Positions 23,501 through 32,744 of a DNA stretch of 34,164 nucleotides are shown here, piece after piece. Origin of the DNA: Triangularia verruculosa (taxonomy: Eukaryota; Ascomycota; Sordariomycetes; Sordariales; Podosporaceae). The position numbers were made by a program, and so were the translations under genes. The stretch covers positions 1 through 34,164 of the forward strand of contig MU864081.1 of assembly GCA_033296885.1 (NCBI GenBank), read 5' to 3'. The notes under the pieces are model-generated. The model searched no databases and was not told where the DNA came from. It saw only the letters and a list, made by a program, of their open reading frames with translations. Position 1 is the stretch's first letter. Every line of letters begins with the position of its first letter.

Positions 23501-24160
23501 AGTCAGTGCCGCTCGCCTCTTCTGTAATTCTGAGACCCCTAGATGAGCTGCAGGCATGTGGTTTGGTACCTGCTTTTGTGACACGACAAGCTTCTGTCCG
23601 TAACTGTCGAGCCCCTGTCTAGGTGGTGTTGATGAAGGAGAACCAATATCATGATTCCCCTCATTTACTTTACCCTCAGCAATTTTGAACCATCCCTGAC
23701 AACGAGCTGTGCTGAGTTCCCAACAGTTCGGTAACGGTAAGTCTCGGATGGCAAGAATGTATCTCTAATCAGTCCTCAACATGTGGGCCATTGTGCCCGG
23801 GTGCCCCAGGGATCCGGTCTGTCGGAGACGCTATCCAAACTTTGCCAGACCTGTGAAGTAATTCAGAATCAGCTTTATCTTGACCAAGCCCCCGTCCCTG
23901 CACGTTGGGCCCATAATTTCAGGCATTGGGGCTTGTTTTGAGGCAACTGACACCGCCGTATCGTACCAAAGGGGCACCGGCCTCTAAGCCTCTATGGTTC
24001 GGCAAGTCACACCGCCCAAGAAGTGATGCCATCGTCATTGCTTACCTTCTGCCCGAAGAGCAAATGGACTAGATTCAACCCCCACCAGAGATGTCGATAT
24101 TGCGGCTACCCTGGAAGGAGTGCTAGAGGAAGGTGCCTGGTCTAGGTGACGGTCGTCTGT
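20569..24160. other. Divergent intergenic region with possible gene relic
   Basis: About 3.6 kb between the polymerase eta start and the promoter of the 62-aa gene, so it should hold the polymerase eta promoter. Most of it shows no coding signal. The exception is a plus-strand stretch at 22981-23622, listed separately. TATATATA at 22113-22120 has no obvious gene behind it. No tRNA, 5S rRNA or transposon recognised. Confidence 0.45.
22981..23622 (+). pseudogene. Coding-like stretch with an in-frame stop, unknown
   Basis: One plus-strand frame is open from 22981 to 23247. It stops at TAG (23248-23250) and continues open in the same frame to 23620. The first part (for example SDIESTSAIPDDASLSEPFW) uses mainly C/T third positions, like the real genes here. 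The second part (SISPTSFALVYPGRGGALIA) is less biased. A TAG immediately before 22981 could be an intron acceptor. The frame could be an exon of a decayed gene, or the TAG could lie within an unrecognised intron (a GTAGGC donor overlaps it at 23247). The opposite strand is also open over 22977-23273, so chance is possible. No family recognised. Confidence 0.2.
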
Positions 24161-24168
24161 TATAAAAG
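24161..24168 (+). promoter_or_regulatory. TATA box of the 62-aa cysteine-rich gene
   Basis: TATAAAAG stands 154 bp upstream of the ATG at 24315. The leader between them is C/A-rich and ends ATCACTACCAAA before the ATG. An in-frame ATG at 24186 is only 18 bp past the box and would be at or before the transcription start, which favours 24315 as the start codon. Confidence 0.6.
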
Positions 24169-24314
24169 CATACCGGACGCCAGAAATGAGATCAGTCCAG
24201 CTCGAAACACTGCAAGCCATCAAGTCTCATACTGCAAACGCTCCACCACCGCGATCTTTAATCACTCTTCCCATCGGTCAATTTCAACAGCAAAACAACC
24301 CAATCACTACCAAA

Positions 24315-24503
24315 ATGCAAGTGTCTTTGGAAGATAGTACCTCCAAAGTCGATACTGACTTCAAAGCTAGGACGGGCCGCAACCTCGAGCACAACCTCTT
24401 CCAATGCTGCCAGTGCGGCGATGAATTCAATATGGACACCAGTGAAGGATGCCTCAACCCCGACTGCCACCATATAAAGTGCATTTACTGCACCAGGGTC
24501 TAA
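24315..24503 (+). CDS. Small cysteine-rich zinc-ribbon protein, 62 aa
   Basis: An intronless frame of 62 codons with a hydrophilic N-terminal 28 residues followed by a compact cysteine array. The cysteines are Cys31-x2-Cys34, then Cys46, Cys51, and Cys56-x2-Cys59 (CCQCGDEFNMD ... CHHIKCIYC). The pattern fits a small zinc-binding ribbon, resembling short ascomycete proteins of the W-x-C-x2-C...C-x2-C type that have no assigned function. It has no signal peptide or membrane segment, so it is probably cytoplasmic or nuclear. The same frame extends upstream to 24186, but the TATA position argues against that start. The protein at 31374-31579 has the same architecture, and the two look like diverged members of one family. 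The middle pair is C-x4-C here but C-x2-C in the other copy. Partner and role are unknown. Confidence 0.65.
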   Translation: MQVSLEDSTSKVDTDFKARTGRNLEHNLFQCCQCGDEFNMDTSEGCLNPDCHHIKCIYCTRV

Positions 24504-25284
24504 GGGTCACCACATCAGAATTGGGACTTCGCATGGCAACTGCAATCTCTATGTGCTTTGGCACTTGCTCGGCTATCTCATCGTTCTGGAGGGATCTGTG
24601 GTAAAAGGGCTCTTTTCTGCTTCTATTTTGTTGGCTTAGCAAGACTGGACGTGGCAACACAACTGTTTCAGGGGTCGTTGACAAAGTTTGGGCGGTTGGA
24701 GGGATACACTTTATTTCGTTAGATTTCGTTTCCTTTCTTGTTCTGACTGGTTCAGAACCGTATTACCTTAGTTAGCTTCGATAACAAAACCTGGTGCACC
24801 ATACCAACTTGATGTCTCTGATCGCACTGTGTACCAATAACTGAGTGGTCAAAGCTAGTCGTCTGCTCTGTCTTTAGGCCATGGTCGATGAGCCAAGGCA
24901 GCAACCATCGTCAGAGGTCGGCCCCCCTTGGGTTACCTTTGCCATTCAGAATCGGCAATCAGGCATCCCAAGACAGATATGAGATATCCATCCAAGAAAG
25001 TCTGATATGATGCACATAACTCCAAAGATACCGAAACCCCCTCCACGGCTACGACACTTGGTTGTAGTTCCTCAAAGATTGCTACAGCCTTCCCTGCAGG
25101 CATGCGGCTTTCACAATCTGACAGGGGAGTAAACATGCGGGATCTCTTGCGGTTGGGACAGGATTCGATTCAGGGGCGGTCGGGGTGGGGTAGGGTCGTA
25201 AGGCTGGTCTTCGACAAGATTTCTGGAATAGAGGTTGCCTGTGGTTTACTGCATAGGTATCCAGCGTGGTCGTTGGTCCGGAGG
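24504..25284. other. Convergent intergenic region
   Basis: Lies between the stop of the 62-aa gene and the stop of the two-exon minus-strand gene, and should hold both 3' untranslated regions. Short frames on both strands show no coding bias or motif. Confidence 0.5.
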
Positions 25285-25602
25285 TTAATCCGACTCCTGC
25301 GTCGAAACGAGATATTGGAACAGGCGCTGAAACTCTGGCTCGGTGTGTGCGCCGGTGAGCTGGGCAGCAGTTGGTCGCTCAACCCTGCCCTAAAATTTCA
25401 GCACATCCATATTGCTGTTCTCATTGTCAGGCAACCATTCAGAGCTCAGAACGGGGGTTCTTACTTTATCATCGATATTGATAGGGCCGAATGCAACCAT
25501 TCGAGTTGAACACTGGGCGCCAGGGCGAGCATTCAACGTCTGTTGTTTGAAGACGAAAAAGGTGATGGGGGTGGGATAAGCAGAGGTCGTGACAGCAGTC
25601 AT
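25285..25602 (-). CDS. Unrecognised two-exon small protein, 80 aa
   Basis: No single long frame shows this gene; it appears only when a canonical intron is removed. Exon 1 (25602-25465, 46 codons) begins MTAVTTSAYPTPITFFVFKQ and ends INIDDK. The intron (25464-25390, 75 nt) has GTAAGA and ATTTTAG ends and falls between codons. Exon 2 (25389-25285) reads GRVERPTAAQLTGAHTEPEF and on to a TAA. Third positions in both exons are strongly C/T/G biased, unlike the intron. A TATAAG at 25784-25789 (minus sense) is 182 bp upstream. There is one cysteine, no clear signal peptide and no membrane helix. I do not recognise the family. It is downstream of the palmitoyltransferase gene in the same orientation, 344 bp apart. 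Confidence 0.6.
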
Positions 25603-25783
25603 TCAATGCTGACGCTTGGCAATGAAGCAGCCATCGCTCCTGCAGCTCCGAGCCAAATCTCAGGGTGCTTTTCTCCAGACGAGAAATGCGCCACAGTGAC
25701 GCTCTCTTAGCACTTTCACCTCGGCTGTCCAACGAACATGATGTTGTACGGTGAGGAAAGGAAGGCACGAAAGACACAAGGCT

Positions 25784-25789
25784 CTTATA
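25784..25789 (-). promoter_or_regulatory. TATA-like box of the 80-aa two-exon gene
   Basis: TATAAG in the minus sense, inside the palindrome CTTATAAG, 182 bp upstream of the ATG at 25602. The distance matches the other small genes of the window, but the box is palindromic and short, so support is modest. Confidence 0.35.
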
Positions 25790-25946
25790 AGAGGCTTCGC
25801 TCCATAATTCCATTGCTGATTACATTGCCTTATCTTTGCTCCGTCCAAAAGATACACGGTATGCGTATAAAACCCGATAAATAGCACGCTCCATTGCCAC
25901 AAGTGCCCGCAAAGAATCCCTGGGTATCTCCATCCAATCCTGAACT

Positions 25947-27310
25947 TCATGTCCTGTTCGTCCCATTTTCATGTTGTTGCTGTTTAAATCCTCGAATTTC
26001 CTCCTTTTCGCTGCTGGTCACTTCCGGAAGCCCAAACCTTTCCCGTAGGTGTTGGTAGAGGGGTCCCATTTCGTAAAAGCTATCATTGTTTTCGAAGACT
26101 GCGCAGGGCGATGGCTTGATTGGCAGCAGCCAGTCAAGAGGGCTGTTTCCCATAATCGACTGCCAATTTTTATAGGGTCCCAGATCCCACGGGTTTTCGC
26201 CCATTTCAGTCTTCACGATAGCAAATGTTCGTGTTGCTAGCTGGTCCCGTGGAGAAGCTCCCTGGTGTCCAGACCCCGATCGTTTGGGTAAAGGGTAAGT
26301 GATCACGCTGTATTTCGGCGTCCCTTGAGTGCCTCGGGGAACTCTGATAGCGAGCTGGTGGACAATGTTCTTGGATTTAAGGTAGTCGACGTTGGTAAGG
26401 TTCACAATCGCATAGCGAATTGATGTCGCTGTCATTGTAAAGGTGAATAGACCAAAGAAGGCGCTAATTGCTAGAGCGGCAATCACAAGCCCGTCGACAC
26501 CAAGCCCGCTCTCCAGTTTCGATTTGAGGCATATAACTGTCGCAACAATAACCACAATGCAATATAATGCCGTGTAGCCCGTAAACTGTATAAAGTATTT
26601 GAAGGCTATAGCCTCGGGTCAACACTTTGGTTTCGGAAAACAAGGCCTTGGGGTAATAGCACTGACATGTCTCACCAACCACACCTCCTACCCACGGACA
26701 GTAGTGATCCATCTTTTTGACACATCTCTCGAGCTCACTGCAATGATGTGCCCTGTCAACCTTCCAGGTACAGCAGGAGCTGCACCAGCGAGGCCGACCA
26801 TCTGTGTTGCATACGAAAACATCCTTGCTGTAGAAGCGTTCAAGACCTGGGCTGTCGGGGTTGTTGTCGGCGCAAGCCTCATATCTTTCGCCTGCTTCGA
26901 GATCGCTCTCTTCTTTTCGGCCGCGACGTTTGCGCTCTTTTTCCCGTTTTCTTTGCTGAATCGCGCGCTCTCCGAGTGGTGTCACTCCTGGATTGTGCTG
27001 GATCTCGAGGAACACACGGAAGTATGACAATAACATCAATAGGAAGAAGAAGAAGTAGAGGGCGAGGAAGGCGGCGGCGACTCCTGCTTTTTGTTGTCTT
27101 TGTAGGAAATAGTCCACTAAATTGTTGGTTAGACAATGCAATGGCCAGGAAGAACAGCTTTGCAAAGCCAAAGACAGAAACAAACAAACAAGCAAACCTA
27201 CAGCATGCAAGCTTAACCACCACATAGGTCGCAAGGCCAGCACAACCGGCCAATATCAATGGAATAATCCGCACTAGCCAGCGTGTGCTTGCATTTTTGG
27301 CTGCCACCAT
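25947..27310 (-). CDS. pfa5: DHHC-family protein S-palmitoyltransferase, Pfa5 type (DHYC)
   Basis: Integral membrane enzyme transferring palmitate to protein cysteines. It has three exons on the minus strand: 27310-27202, 27116-26667 and 26605-25947 (introns 85 and 61 nt, both phase 1), giving 405 aa. Two N-terminal membrane helices (about residues 12-33 and 49-73) precede a charged Lys/Arg/Glu loop. The cysteine-rich domain runs from Cys139 to about 187 and includes RPRWCSSCCTWKVDRAHHC, then CVKKMDHYCPWVGGVVGETS. The catalytic motif is DHYC (173-176), as in yeast Pfa5, Akr1 and Akr2, rather than DHHC. Two more helices follow, then an NPWDLG motif matching the conserved NPfDlG of the family. 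An in-frame ATG at 27391 would add 27 residues and cannot be excluded. Confidence 0.9.
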
Positions 27311-30300
27311 TGCGTCCTCCCACCTGCCCACCCTCGCATACGAAACCGAAGGATGCGACGATCCGTGTCGCGGCCGGCAGAAAGAAGCCAAAGAGAGATC
27401 CGGAATACCTCAGGGGGCGGCAACTTGACGCGTTTGTGGAAAGGGGGAAAGGTAAAAAAGACACAAAATCAAGGCCGAGACATGGAGAGACGGATTTCTA
27501 CGACAGTGGCTGAGGAACTCGGACCCGGATCTGGCCGCTCCGTCTAGATGATTGCGATGAGCATTGGGTTGAAGTCGGAGGTCGGATGAAGCTCACAGTC
27601 GGGATGAACGGGATGACGTTTGTTGGTCGTGCAGGTGGACCTGTCCAAATAGCCATGCATCTTGGGTAATTTCACCATTCATGCTTGCAGCGGCAGCATG
27701 AGTCCGTGCATAGGTACATGCGCTAGTCTATATCTGGTATGGCACTGTTCCACAAGTTCCATCACAATCACATGGAGGTCGATTTGTCGAAGCATTTTAT
27801 CTATGTAGTGTCACTCCTCAAGAGACTTGATGGTTTTTCTCATGTACATTCGTTTGGAATCACAGATCTGTGTGGGACCAAATCCTAATGTCGATCAAGA
27901 GATCTGACATGGAGCCAAGCAATCGTAACCATGTGAGTCTTTGGAATTTGGTTCACAATAGGGGTACATATCGGAGAATATTCCTTTAGCTGAAAATGCC
28001 ATTGAGACTCGTCAGACTCATTGGCTTTAGTGGCTGGAAATTTCACACAGCACTTCACATCGGTAATGCTCCGGAATAGCTGACGAATCGTGAAGACGCG
28101 TGCTGACTTGAAAAGCTCATAGGTTGTCTGCTCTATCAATGGATCTGCGTTCTTTAGGCCGCTGGCGCCTCACTTTCAGCTTCGATGCCAATCCTGCCCC
28201 CCAGCTTCTAGGGTTTCTTTCGTTCCGGTACCACCAAGCCAGATCTGAACTCTATTGGCAGCTTCTATTGCCAGACCTTCTGTGGGAACACAGAGATATC
28301 CACCATGGACACGCAAGCGTCTCTGTGGTCATATTCAGCCTCGCAGCCTCTGCCCGTCTTGGCTTGGTAAGGCCATAAGGCTTCGACGATGACCCCTCTT
28401 TCAAATCGGCCGATGACTGAGATGGTGGTGTCTAAATTACCCATGATACCTAGGTATGATGAGCACACCATCTCATCTGGACAAGGCTCCAGTAGATGTG
28501 CCATGGGATATGTCTCAAATACAAGTGCCCGAGTGTAGTCAGAACCGGTCACCAACTTCCATTTCCCATCCCGACGACGAAGACTGGAGAGGCACTTCAC
28601 ATTTCCCCTGGCCTGTTGTTTACCCTGCTACCTAACCAGTGGCGTTGGTCCGGCGGCAGAGATGGCTGGCTGAAGTCATTCGGCGAGTTAAGCTTGAACA
28701 CCACCACCAGGATCCCAGGCTCTACAACTCGAAAAGGAGGGTCGCCACTGGCCGATATACCCAAATTGGGCGTTGATGGTGTGTGGTAGGCCTGTCTATC
28801 TGTCAGGTAGCCTTGACGCTCACAAACAACGCAGAGCCTCATTCTTCGAGCCTATACACAAGCATATAAGGCCACTTGAGACCACTGTCTCTTGCTATCT
28901 CCTGGAATCTAGCTTAGGTAGTTGACGATCTCGTCATGTCGCCATGATCTCGGCTGAGGATACATGGCAAACCAGAAATCGGGAAGGCAAAGTTCACCAC
29001 ACTCCACACCCCACGAGCACCGACACCTCGACACCCCATTTCAGTCTCATCGAATAGCGCAAGATCCCAGGAACAACGAGGACGGGTTGGAACGCAACAA
29101 GCCAGCGGATCCGGTGGCGATGATGGGCGATGATAAGTGACAATGCTCTGCTGAATAGCGATTGCTCTGTCGATATCGGAAAGGGAAGCCTGGAATGGAG
29201 ATCCATGGTCTGCCACAGGGAGCCAAGTGGGCTTCTTTTCTGGCCTGAGCATTCAGATGAACGGTTGGATGGATCATTCTTCGCCATGGTGAGGATGGTG
29301 GGAGGGCTCCAAATTCTGGGCAACCATTTAGCGGCGATGAGGAGGCCTCGAGATGGGTTGGATGGGCAGCTCCTGCTGTCTTTGTTTTCTTCCCTTTTCA
29401 CCAAGACTTCTCATGCTATCTTTCCTTTCTTGGCAAATTTCAAACATCTCAGTCTTTATTCAAGGTGCTTCACTATACACCGAGCAGTTTTTTTTTGACG
29501 TTTCTTATTTTTCATTGCCCTGTTTTTGCCACTGCTCGTGTTCGTTCGGTCTCGATAAGCTGACTGAGATACCAGCGTCGAATAGCTTCAGATTCGAATG
29601 TTTCGGTCAGGTTGTTGCAACGCTGGCGTGGGCAGACTGGCGTAGCCCTGTCCTTGTCACCGAAACCTTCAGGGGTCTCACCGACCGAACGACCTTGGCC
29701 TTCGACTTGTCAGAAATCGGTTACCCGAATCACCCCGACAAATTCGACTAGACGATTGTGACTACACTTCCCGCCCTCTTGTCGTTCATTGAGGCTCGAA
29801 ATCTCGCATGTTGGTGACATGGACCGCATGCAGCTTTCCAGACCGATCAAATCCGCAACACATACATGTCGATCGATTGAAAGAGCCGCATGAGTCAACA
29901 CAACTGCATATTTTCAAGGCAGCCGCGGTCACCAATCCGCACAAGGCATCCCATCAATTTGCACCCCTCGCCAAGCTTGGCCCGACTGAAGTGCTGTTGC
30001 GCGCCTGTGGTGACAAGTTGAAAAAATGAAAAGGCTCAGCCACGGAAACCCGTCTACCTACCTTGCAAGAATGCCCAGCAAAACCAATGGTCGAGAAAAG
30101 TCAAGGACTGCTCCGCTGGAGGTCGAGTTTGGAATTCAAAGTGAAGAGTTTGGCAGACGAAATTTGTGGTCATGAGGGAGAAGGTCAGCGGGGGCTGGTG
30201 CATTAGGCCGGGTTGGTGCACAAATTACGGGCACTGGATGGACAAATACTGCTGGATCCCAACGGACGGGAGTTGCGCAGCACCCCAAGTATACCTGCCA

Positions 30301-31205
30301 AATAAGTGGGACCGCATGCGCTAACAAATACAGAGGGTTAGGGTCAATTCTGAGGTGCCAAGAAATGCGGCTCTAGCCCCACCTGGGCAGCTTGCCAGCC
30401 CTTTTCGGTCACCTACCTTACCTACGTTTTCTCTCTTAGTTCTGCAATTGTTCAAAGTCGACCAAGTATTCACTCTATTTCGACACAATCCCCTACAGGG
30501 GGCCCTCGATGGTATTGTGCACAACGACTGAGCCCAGCGCTCAAAGTTCAGGGCACCCGCCCTGCTCTTGGGAAAGTCACCGCATCCTGTGCACGAGGTG
30601 GTGTTGAAGCTCTTGAAACCGCCTACGTTGAATGGCAGCATACTCGTATGAGTCTTTCACTTTATGGCCTATCATTCGACAGCAGATAGATCCGGCCGCA
30701 CATCCCCTCGAGCGCAATACTCAGCACGCTCCGCCCCCCGGGCAACCTGAACCTCATATGAGGTGCTCGTGCAGTCTCCATTTGTTGGGCCGGACCATTA
30801 CTGGTTCGAACGCGGCGAGGTTGCAGCTCCCTTTCTGCAAGAAAGTCCGGCATGAGTCGTCGACCCCAAGAGGAGGTCCTCAAAGGATGGACATGAGTGT
30901 GTCCGGGGGGTCCGAGTGGATCAACTCATCCGCGTGCCTTGTTATGCCTCATTTGCCTTGCAATTGCCTTACTCTTTCACGGCCATTTCCTGTTTGCCTA
31001 CTGGTTTTCTTCTTTCCAAGTGGCTAGGTTCTGAGAAGCCTACGCGGTGCCTGACGACGGCAACGAGGGAGACTATGGCTGTACATCTGCACTCAGGGGT
31101 GCATGTACTTTGCCGTGTCACCAAAACGATGGAGGAACTTGAACTGATGTTCTGCCTTGCAAATGTAAATTTACAAGTACCATCTTTGGCCGTTGCCAAA
31201 ACTTG
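27311..31205. other. Divergent intergenic region between pfa5-like and 50-aa genes
   Basis: About 3.9 kb that includes the palmitoyltransferase promoter near 27311-27700 and the promoter of the 50-aa gene near its right end. A block of coding-like minus-strand frames is at 27885-28842 (listed separately). The palindrome ATACCTAGGTAT is at 28446-28457. An unbroken plus frame at 30632-31027 and a minus frame at 30321-30641 each look partly coding but overlap and have no motif, so I do not call them. No RNA gene or transposon recognised. Confidence 0.4.
27885..28842 (-). pseudogene. Possible decayed gene: adjacent frame-shifted coding-like blocks
   Basis: Reading down the minus strand, protein-like segments follow one another in different frames. 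28842-28597 contains DPPFRVVEPGILVVVFKLNS and SLPPDQRHWLG. 28600-28265 contains DTTISVIGRFERGVIVEALW. A short piece near 28285-28180 reads EGLAIEAANRVQIWLGG. 28139-27885 contains ELFKSARVFTIRQLFRSITD. The joins are overlapping stops without good donor/acceptor pairs, so splicing does not explain them; frameshift mutations would. Codon bias is clear only in the first block. I do not recognise the product. Chance frames remain possible. Confidence 0.22.
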
Positions 31206-31213
31206 TATATATT
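31206..31213 (+). promoter_or_regulatory. TATA box of the 50-aa zinc-ribbon gene
   Basis: TATATATT is 168 bp upstream of the ATG at 31374. It is followed by a pyrimidine-rich and then C/A-rich leader that ends TTTCAAC before the ATG. Spacing and leader type match the 62-aa paralogue at 24315. Confidence 0.55.
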
Positions 31214-31373
31214 CTCCTAACTCCCTACGTTCTATCTCCTCGGTTGATCACTTCTCTACCATCACCACTCTTCACCTCGCAACTTATCCGTAACAAGCGT
31301 TCCAAACATTATATCCCCAGCAGCTATCAAACACCCAAAACTACCTTGGACGGATTTCTGTTCAACTTTCAAC

Positions 31374-31579
31374 ATGCCGGGCAGCTCTAGAACTTCTCCC
31401 GTTCGCGTTTGGTTCTGCGTAGGTCCAAGGTTGCCCACTTCACACCTTCGCTCTTACTGATCTTGATACAGGACTACTGCCACTTCGGTCCCTTGAACGT
31501 GTCCTTGGACACTCACTGCGCCAACTGCAACCATCAGCGGTGTGCATACTGCCGAAACGAGACGATCAAGTCACGATAA
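31374..31579 (+). CDS. Mini zinc-ribbon protein, 50 aa, two exons
   Basis: Exon 1 (31374-31418, 15 codons) encodes MPGSSRTSPVRVWFC. The intron (31419-31471, 53 nt, GTAGGT...ATACAG) falls between codons. Exon 2 (31472-31579) continues DYCHFGPLNVSLDTHC and ends RNETIKSR before TAA. The product has the array W-x-Cys15-x2-Cys18-x12-Cys31-x2-Cys34-x4-Cys39-x2-Cys42. This is a complete small zinc ribbon, and short ascomycete proteins with this W-x-C-x2-C spacing are common but uncharacterised. The intron interrupts the first zinc knuckle right after Cys15, so the motif is invisible without splicing. Arg/Lys at both ends suggests nucleic acid or acidic-partner contact, which is inference. It shares spacing and the terminal C...H...C-x-Y-C with the 62-aa protein at 24315. 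Confidence 0.72.
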
Positions 31580-31978
31580 GCGTTTCGCAGAGGGGGAATC
31601 TACTGAGGTTCTTCGGCTTCAAGATGCATTGCATGAGTTTATGAGCTCGACAAGTTTGATAGAGGGAAATAAGGAGACAACAAGGCGATGGCGTGGGGGT
31701 TTGCTCGAAGTGGAGTTAAGGAATGACTGTCAACAGATTGGAGTTTGGGCTATTGGCGGTGTTCGGGACGTATCTTGCATGTCAACGATCAAAGACTTTT
31801 GCGCGGCTCAGGCCCTGGTGTTTACATCGACAATGGATGAGCATGGACGGTGTTTAGAGGCGTTGGATATAAAGGCGGCAAGATTCTTTTTGAGGTATAT
31901 TCGCTATAGAATTTAATGGCTTTTCGTGGAATTTCTCTTTACTCACATCATCCGCTGTGAATCTGATCTGCCCTTTAG

Positions 31979-32133
31979 AGTACCACAAAATCTGTATGCA
32001 GCCATCTCAATCACTTCGCGCCAAACCTACTGCTGGGCTCACAATCCTTACAGACATGCTGCGAAACAGCTTCCCAGGCAGATACATCTTGTTGGAAAGC
32101 TCGTTCTCGAATACCGAGACGGCTGGCGATGGC
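31979..32133 (+). other. Exon-like block with splice signals, unknown gene
   Basis: The block is bounded on the left by a good acceptor (TGCCCTTTAG ending at 31978) and on the right by a consensus donor GTAAGT at 32134. The frame reading through it contains GLTILTDMLRNSFPGRYILL and ends NTETAGDG. A second frame is also open across the block and runs to 32168 (for example LYAAISITSRQTYCWAHNPY). Which frame is used, and what lies on either side, is unresolved. Confidence 0.22.
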
Positions 32134-32559
32134 GTAAGTGTCCGGTTACATTCACATTCATCACCTGAGTTTGGATTGAATCAATCAAAACCCGTATACC
32201 CCAGTTTATGCACACTCAATGAGGCAGCAACCTGCCGACCCAAGACTACACGGAGTGTGACTTCCATATGCAAGGGTCCTCCTCGCCTACGCATAGCATT
32301 GGCAATTCTTGAGCCTCATGTAGACTACGTAGCTACTTGAACATTCCGTTGTTTTCCCTCTTGTCATCTGCACCATGCTGCTAGCCTCCAGGCCACGCTC
32401 GACATGTGAAAGGCGTGTGTGGTTGATGACTCTTTGACGTACAGCAGCTCTACACCATGCATGTAATAGCCCGAGGGGTGATTGGCGCTGGGCGCGCCTC
32501 CAAATGTCGGAGAGGTTGGGGGTTTTGAGTGGGTGGTTCGGGCCTCTCACTTGCCTTAG

Positions 32560-32744
32560 GCAACCACCCCGCCACCAACCACCTTCAAGCGTATCTCAAG
32601 GTCGACCCCAAGAGCATCTGGTACCAGGAGGTGCAACCCAAGGGGATGGGGTATCAGCCCTATGCTATGCTCATGCAATGCACCCCTCCACACCTTTTTG
32701 ACATTGAGCTCTTCCAGCAACGCAAAAGACGACATGGCAGATGA
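32560..32744 (+). other. Terminal-exon-like block with strong codon bias, unknown gene
   Basis: After a pyrimidine-rich acceptor (CACTTGCCTTAG ending at 32559), one frame runs to a TGA at 32742-32744. It reads NHPATNHLQAYLKVDPKSIW, then YQEVQPKGMGYQPYAMLMQC, and ends RKRRHGR. Third positions are overwhelmingly C, G or T with typical fungal codons (AAG, GTC, GAC, ATC, CTC), as biased as the confirmed genes. I do not recognise the family. No convincing upstream exon was found, so it may be the 3' end of a gene or a relic. Confidence 0.35.

Noticed and set aside
24186..24314. Upstream in-frame ATG extending the 62-aa protein to 105 aa
   Set aside because: Only 18 bp downstream of the TATA box, so it is unlikely to be in the transcript; the added sequence is leader-like.
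25102..25509. 135-codon plus frame antisense to the two-exon gene
   Set aside because: The minus strand has matching splice signals, codon bias in both exons and a proper stop; the plus frame is the mirror of that coding bias.
30321..31027. Partly coding-like minus (30321-30641) and plus (30632-31027) frames
   Set aside because: Bias is local, the frames meet head to head, there is no domain, and I could not find splice partners that extend either one.
31542..31916. 124-codon plus-strand frame
   Set aside because: Overlaps the last exon of the zinc-ribbon gene in another frame and runs through purine-rich 3' untranslated-type sequence.
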